DNA from: Utricularia gibba
Taxonomy: Eukaryota > Streptophyta > Magnoliopsida > Lamiales > Lentibulariaceae
Assembly (NCBI GenBank): GCA_002189035.1
Contig: NEEC01000020.1
Location: 1,240,001 to 1,304,000, forward strand
Direction of reading: 5' to 3'
Length of the DNA: 64,000 bases
Shown here: positions 57,833 through 64,000 of the stretch, in pieces
How the letters are laid out: every line of letters begins with the position of its first letter
How positions within the stretch are numbered: position 1 is the first letter of the stretch
Notes under the pieces: generated by a model
The model's input: the letters and a program-made list of their open reading frames with translations, nothing else
Database searches by the model: none
What the model was told of the DNA's origin: nothing
Made by a program: the position numbers and the translations under genes

Positions 57833-60800
57833 TGCACTTGTGAAATGAATAAGAATGTAAATGTAAAAATGAGGATGAATATTTGTGTAGAAAATACAAG
57901 AATGTATGAAAAGAAAGAAAATGAATGAGTGAAGATGAAATGAAAATTTATGTGATTTATATGGTATTTATAGAAAATATTTATGATATTATATCTATTA
58001 AAATAATAAATTTAACCATTAGAGAATATTATAACTATTTTTTTATTAATAAGTCATATAGTCGTTGGATTATGATACAACTGTTGGAATTCAATGACTA
58101 TTTTTTACAATAAATGTATTGATGGAACACTCATCCCTACTAATCCATGCCCTCCACGAGTGGGGGTTATGTATCCTATTTTATTGAAAATCAGAATTGG
58201 ACTTCGTCAATTTCAATATTCTCCTTATGTATCTTGCCCCTTCTATCAATCACGACCGTATCGTCAAGTATCATGGATATATATGATCATTCCTTTTATT
58301 TAAAAGAGAAAAAAAAAAAACAACATACAAAACTTCTATCAGAGTAATGTAAACCCAAGTCTAACATTTGGTATCTATGCAAGTTGAAATAGCCCTTAAA
58401 CTTAAGCCTTGAAAACCAAGACAATATCTAGGAAAAAACAAGTCCTAGTATTAAATTAGACATTTAGTTCACACAACTATATGTGTAAGCCCTCAGTCAA
58501 ATTCGAGCTCAATTCGTCCTTAGGTAGCAAAGACTGCTATATAGAGCCTCATATGTAGTGCTATAAATAGATAGGGTATATGAAAGTGGGGTTGCTATGT
58601 AGGGGCTCATTGTTGTACCCAAAATGTTTATTGTGCAAAGTCGTATATATGGTTTCATTAGTTGGTTTTGACTTATGAATGCAAGAATTGTTGTATCAAG
58701 TTTCATTGTCTTATAAGAAGGATTGCCATATAAAGCCCCATTGTGGGAATAAGTTTTCAAGTAGATGAACATTAGAGGTCATAGCCAACTATTGAAGAGG
58801 TATGCTAGAACTACTGAAAGAGCATGCAATTGAATGAGGTTATGTGAAAACTATTGAAGGAAGTATGGTTCGTACCTATTCGATCTGTTCAACCATGCTG
58901 ATTTCTTCATAGTAGGATGATTCTTGCAAAACTTTTCAAGGAGGGATCGATGTTAACTCATCCACCTTAGTTTTACCTTTCTTCTTGGATTCAGCTAACA
59001 AGCTTCTCCTTCAAGTTGCTTCCTTTCTTTCACTCGCTCTTTGTCAGGTATCTTATCAATGAGAGGTCTTGGGGGTCACTCACATCATTTCATCCCCTAC
59101 TTTCTTGGGTTGCCATTCTCTTTTCAAAAACTTACAATAGTTTATGTTTCAAAAGTTACTCTAGATACACAAATGACAACATACATTTGTGAATAAGTAA
59201 TAGTCTAATGGAACTTATAAAACTTTCACATTTCTGGCTTGGAATGTTGCTTTATGATCTTAGGGCAGGAGCCTCTTTTAGACACTTAAGATGTTTTTGT
59301 TTTGAATGCTTTGATTTTTTCATGGATGTGTATCGGCTAGACCAAAATTATGAGTTTTCATTTTCTATTGTTTTGTACTATTATCATTGTATCATTCAAA
59401 AACACATACTTAGGCACTTCCTTAAATTTTCTACCCCCTCATTCAGGATGAAAGATACATATATTATCTTTTGTCTCACAATATGAATGTTCATCATGTG
59501 GAGAAAAGAAGGACAAATTAGTAAAACAGCGAATGTTATTTGAGGGGATAGGTTGGTACTACTTTTGAGCATCTCCTTATAGATGGACATGAGCAATTGA
59601 TACATCATTTCATCAATTGTTAGTGTTGTTCCCATCTAAATGCCAAAAAGACTCAAATGTTGGTGTGAGTCACTCTTGTCGTTGAACTTATGGAGTCTCT
59701 TAACTGCTCAAGAACCGTATCATAACACATCATTGATGATTTAGATGGAAAAAGTTTTATATCATCTCTCTTTTCTCTCCATCTAATAAGCATCCATGGT
59801 TAGTTTTATAGGATCTATTTTTATAAGATTAGACCTTACAGGTGACATTCTCATGTATCAAGTATTAGAGGCCTCTTTATCCTCTATCGTGATCTGTTGG
59901 CTATGCATTTTAATAGCTTTCCATGCTGATTTTGAAGATGGGAAAATGCCTAAAATTTGAAATAATAAAATAAAACCTTGAAACACAATGGATCTTTGAC
60001 ATCTAATGAAACTAACAGCAAAGGAAGCTCTTGCAACTAGTCTCGAACTTCAGTATCAAATGACCCAGAAGAAGACTCCCATCTATCTTGATCAAAAGTA
60101 ATAATTTGTCAAGAATGGCACGAAACAATCCCATTAAAAAGGGGTCAACCAAAAAACTAATGGAAAAACTATTAAAGTCAAAATCTTAAGGGGGAAAGTT
60201 CTTTCATCACTTTCACTTGCAGGTCAGAGAGCTCCATCCACTCAATCAGAATCAATTTCTGAAAGGTGAATGCGTTGCATCTTTTCGACTCGCCTTCAAA
60301 TTTGCTCATGGTTGGATAATTGTGAGCTCTATATATTATATTTTAGTATTTCATTTTGTTCATAGCAATTAAGAATAAAAATTAAATAACATACTAATCT
60401 ATATAGTTATATTGATAATAAAAAGCAAAGATATAAAAAATAATTATTAGTAATTTTATTTATAATTTGAAGATAGTTATGATAACATAAATAATCGTAG
60501 AAAAGTTTTGAAGGTAAAAATGATAATATTGAATTATTTTAAATAAAAAAGATGATTAATTGTAATAGTTTTGAAAAATGATATAGTTTTGAATTAGCAA
60601 TTTTAATTTAATTATATTTGGATAATTCTCTTCCATGTTGCCTCAATTGGTTTTTCTCTTCCTTCCGGAGTAGAAAACTAAAGGAGCACCCTAAGGCCGT
60701 CCAATTGCACAACCTTCACAATTGAGAATCCCACATATGCCAAATGTTTGTATAATTATGTTTAAAGGCATTGTGCTCGTAATTCACCGACTAAGGAAGC

Positions 60801-61359
60801 TGACATCTACTCTTTCCCTACCTCTTCTTCTAATATCTCGATTAAATTCTTTTTTCGGTAGGAGTTTTCTCGTTTATTCTCTTTTGCCTTTGAGTACTTG
60901 AGTATATGATAATTTCCCTTTCTATTTTGCATGGCTTTTTAAGGTTCCCTTTTTGGGTTCCTTTGAGAGTTGAGTTTTGCATTGTCTTTTCCTTTTTTTG
61001 AACTTTTAGATGAGATCCCTAGCTATTGTGGAATCTCCTAATGAAAATAGGATTCATCTCCTTTGATCTTAGTTGGGTCTTCTCCTTGAAGTCCTGAAAT
61101 TTACTAAACCTAAAGTTGAAAATTGGGATGGGCTGGGTTGACCCGACTCTATTTGAAAGGGCCCTCATTGTGACTATCCCGAAAAGGGGTACTGATGTTT
61201 TTTCTCAAACTCACTTGGCTTATGTGTGTTTTGGGCAAAATGGGATGCCTTTTGATCGAAAGTTACCTGAGGGAAGCCGGGAAATAGTGGGAGATGGTGA
61301 AAGGGGCTGGAAGACAACATGGTGAGCTGAGTAGACAAGCATGGACAACACAATCCAGC
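57833..61359. other. Long AT-rich stretch without recognisable genes
   Basis: Both strands have only short chance frames. No domain, LTR pair or terminal inverted repeat was recognised. Composition shifts to more mixed from about 60620. Confidence 0.4.
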
Positions 61360-62060
61360 ATGCGAATAGCGCTGGTGAGGAAGGCTAGCATGGCACGGGA
61401 TGTGCGTAGGCAGCATGTGAGTGAGACATCATACGAATAGCATTGGCGAGCAAGGGCATGCGCAAGCAGCGCGATGGCGAGACATCATGCGAGTAGCATT
61501 GGTGAGCAGGGATATGCAAGTGCGATGGTGAGACATCAGGTGAGTAGCACTAGTGAGCAAGGACATGTATGGGCAGTGCGATGGCGAGACATCATGTGAG
61601 CAGCGCTACGCAAGTAGGACATGCATGGGCATCGCGATGGCAAGCAATCATGTGAGCAGCGCTGACGAGCAAGACATGTGCGGACATGACATCATGTGAG
61701 TAGCAATGGTGAGCAAGGACATGGTATGCACAGCACAAGACGAGACATCGTACGAGTAGTATGGCGAATAAGGCTGGTAAGGTAGCGTGTGAACAGTGCA
61801 TGTGTAGAGGCTAGCGAGCGAACAAGGAAGCATCATGTGCGATAGAGGCTAACGGACATGCATGGAGGTTAGTGCGCAAGCAGCATGCGTGGAGGCTAGA
61901 CGGGCGCGTAGGAAGGCACACATAGAAGTTAACAGGCGAGTAGGCAAGCATTGCATGTAGAGGCTAGAAGGAGCAAAAGTCAGTAGGCACAAAGGTTAGC
62001 TCGTGCAGAGGTTAGTGCGCATAGATGCTAGCGCACGCAGAGGCAAGCAGGCACGCATGC
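61360..62060. repeat. G+C-richer tandem repeat block with two unit types
   Basis: First part: units of about 51-57 bp anchored by gagacatca at 61423, 61479, 61530, 61586 and 61742, with degenerate copies near 61643 and 61690; consensus words are gagtagcattggtgagcaag and gacatgcatgggcagcgcga. Second part (about 61800-62060): irregular copies of agaggctagcg, spaced roughly 13-40 bp. No protein frame runs through it. Probably part of an LTR or leader of a Ty3/gypsy-type element. Confidence 0.65.
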
Positions 62061-63550
62061 GTGTGCGTGCAGTAGGACATCAGCGCGGATTGTGCATGAA
62101 TGGGACATGCTCTCAACATATGTGGGATATGGTATAGTTGGTGACACGCATGACATGGAGAGATATGGAAAGATTTGGCAAAGACTCAATCAAGGGAAGT
62201 TCCTAATCCAAGGGAAGATCAAATCTCGCTAGATATGGAAGATATGGTCAAAGAAAGAAGTTTCCTATATTTAAGAAATCGAATCTTAGAGATATGGAAA
62301 TATCCATAAGGGGGATCAAGAGGAGCCTAAACTCTATAAAAGGAGAAGGGTCGAAGCCTTCCTTCCCCTCCCACACTCCCACATCACGAAGGCATCAAGG
62401 TAAAGGGCAGCAAGGCGAAAGGCTGATGGACCGTAAGGAGGCAAGGAGGGGAAGAAGGTGCTTTGATCTGGTAAGGGGTAGTCCATATGGTTTTAAAGAC
62501 AAACATGAGTGTTCTATTGTATCAAGGGCATAGATCAAGGGTATAGTGAGTCAAGGAATGTATGACCGATGCCAATCAAGGAGAGGGAAGGGGAGATGGC
62601 TACCCCAACCCAAAGGCAATGCGCTTACGCGGGATTCATGCCATTCAAGGGAACCTACGGGTTCAATCAAGGGGGCATTGGTCAGTCAAGGGATCGAAAG
62701 ATCATCAAGGGAAGACCTTTGGGTCGATCAAGGGTCAAGGAAAGGGTCTTAGGACCACCATCGATTATCGTTTCTTCTTCTTTACATGTTTATATGGTTA
62801 AGGTCATGTATAGTACATGATTAACCCCTTATAGGTCTTGTAAGGACGTACGGGAATGAGAACATGGATGGGTAGGCAGGGTGGATGGCGAGGATGAGGC
62901 AGTCGAATGATGGTGGTCAAGGGAGTACTTGAGACGCGTCACGTGAACCATATATGATTTGCTTCTTTCCTATTCTTCTCCTCTTGTTTGGACTCGACCC
63001 TTTTTGGCTAAGTATGAATGAAAGATTATTTTTGATGTTTTGCTAACCTCTATGCCTAGGACCCCACATGTGGATAGACATGACGAGAATAGACACTGCA
63101 CGTGGGTGAGATTATACCAGGCATGCACACAGGATGTGCAGCATAGGATACCTTGCAAGCGGAGTGTGATGTTGCGATCACGATACAAGCGTGCACGGTG
63201 ATGGTCCTTCCAAGTAGGGTGTCGTCGAGGATCATTACACCTCGTCATGTTTTGAGCTAGGGTCGAGCTAAAGCCGAATTATACAAAGAGATGATATTAC
63301 CCTAGTCCGATTATTATTGGATCGGGCTAACCCTATTCGTCGTAGGGGTGCACCATTTAATAAATAAAATATTTTGAAAAATTATTAAATAGTAATATAT
63401 ATTTAATATTATTTAATTAATTTATAAAAAACTAATTTAAAATTATTATGTGATTTATTAATTCATATTATTTATCTAAATAATAAAATAGTGTATATAT
63501 AATGAATTAAAATTAAAATTAATTATAATTATAATGCATAAAAATTTTAT
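62061..63550. other. LTR-like and unclassified non-coding DNA
   Basis: From 62520 to 62760 the word atcaaggg recurs at least eight times at irregular spacing. Open frames at 62294-62820 are mutually overlapping, basic and Gly/Ser-rich because of these repeats; I do not call them genes. 63340-63550 is AT-rich. Confidence 0.4.
62334..62344 (+). promoter_or_regulatory. LTR-like TATA box
   Basis: ctataaaagga at 62334-62344, preceded by repeated gatatggaaga / caagggaag words and followed by a C-rich tract (cttcccctcccacactccca, about 62360-62382), looks like the promoter and transcript start of a plant LTR. No protein-coding retroelement domain follows within the window. Confidence 0.4.
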
Positions 63551-63554
63551 TTTT

Positions 63555-63730
63555 AAGTTGGCCCTTCCTGTCGAGCTTTTGGGCCCTAAACCCAATCAGC
63601 CTTAAGGGCTTCGGGCAAAAAAGCCCGAAGAAATTTTGGGTCATCTATTTACAAGTCCAAGCCCAAAATATGTTGGGCCGGTTCGGGCCAACCCACGGGT
63701 TTGGGCTTAGATTTTCATCTCTAACTGAAC
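63555..63730. repeat. GGGCC-type repeat with strong hairpin
   Basis: cttcgggc (63609-63616) and gcccgaag (63623-63630) form a perfect 8-bp stem around six A. The surrounding words gggccctaaaccc, ttgggccggttcgggcc and acccgggtttgggc-like text, ending with gattttcatctctaa, are typical of terminal regions of plant hAT-type elements, read on the minus strand. Confidence 0.4.
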
Positions 63731-64000
63731 CTTAGAAAGCCGAAGGTCTCCTCTTTTTTGTTAAACTCGACGGCTGGCGTAGGCGTCCACCAGATTCCCG
63801 CAATCTGCAAAGGATTTCCGAAGTTCCGTCGCGCCCCATCCTTTCGGGAAAGCCGCGACATAGTATGTGGCAGTAACCCGCAAAAGGGCTTCCCAAAAGT
63901 ATTCTTACTCCTTTCGTGTGTCTGGAAATCCTCTGTCTTTGCCATCGGCCGGTCTACTTCCCCTTGCATTCACTGGACTCCAAGCCCCAGCGCCGGTCGC
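63731..64000. other. Right edge, unassigned
   Basis: A minus-strand frame at 63721-63969 (82 residues) has no recognised motif. Composition is G+C-richer than the neighbourhood and could belong to a gene or element continuing beyond the window. Confidence 0.25.

Noticed and set aside
61360-62060. CRISPR array
   Set aside because: Units are degenerate, spacers are not unique sequence of constant length, and the context is a plant nuclear genome.
62294-62820. Four overlapping basic open frames
   Set aside because: They follow from recurring atcaaggg words in a non-coding, LTR-like stretch.
63609-63630. Bacterial-style terminator hairpin
   Set aside because: The stem-loop is perfect but lies in plant repetitive DNA, with no gene ending there and no U tract in the expected place.

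Overview
The window is nuclear DNA of a flowering plant, most likely a eudicot. The genes are broken by GT-AG introns, the intergenic DNA is AT-rich and full of decayed LTR retrotransposons and Mutator-like elements, and the gene set includes plant-only families such as a PRONE-type RopGEF. No prokaryotic or organellar operons are present, and I recognised no tRNA, rRNA or CRISPR array.

Eight protein-coding genes are supported by spliced reading frames with homology or consistent phase: (1) 456-3320 (+), a 5'-truncated PAPS-reductase/FAD-synthase-like protein with a C-terminal molybdopterin-binding-like domain; (2) 12810-13806 (-), a 246-residue coiled-coil protein of unknown function; (3) 20972-23156 (+), a RopGEF; (4) 39308-43129 (-), condensin I kleisin CAP-H in 13 exons; (5) 44561-46627 (+), a METTL2/6/8-like (TRM140-type) methyltransferase; (6) 50001-50525 (+), an intronless cytosolic cyclophilin; (7) 53973-55912 (-), a METTL16/FIO1-type U6 snRNA m6A methyltransferase; (8) 56222-56749 (+), a cold-shock-domain/glycine-rich/zinc-knuckle protein (GRP2 type). 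Genes 7 and 8 are head to head across 309 bp containing telo-box motifs. CAP-H and the METTL2-like gene are also divergent, 1.4 kb apart.

The DNA between genes is mobile. There are decayed Ty1/copia relics at about 7.2-10.2, 24.2-26.2 and 51.8-53.4 kb. A Ty3/gypsy gag piece (minus strand) and two related dispersed repeats lie at 10.7-11.6 and 27.5-28.9 kb. A foldback element sits at 19.9-20.4 kb, a MITE at 47.4 kb, and a G+C-richer tandem-repeat block with an LTR-like promoter at 61.4-62.8 kb.

The most notable structure is at 29.08-38.83 kb: a Mutator-like element (MULE A) with about 208-bp terminal inverted repeats, whose transposase gene is split at an apparent intron (30093-36690). That intron holds a second Mutator-like element (MULE B), which is flanked by inverted minisatellite arrays and carries a transposase relic plus a downstream Ulp1/C48-type SUMO-protease-like relic with recognisable His, Asp and Cys positions. 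This resembles the ULP-carrying (Kaonashi-type) MULEs known in plants. Both elements are broken by stops and frameshifts.
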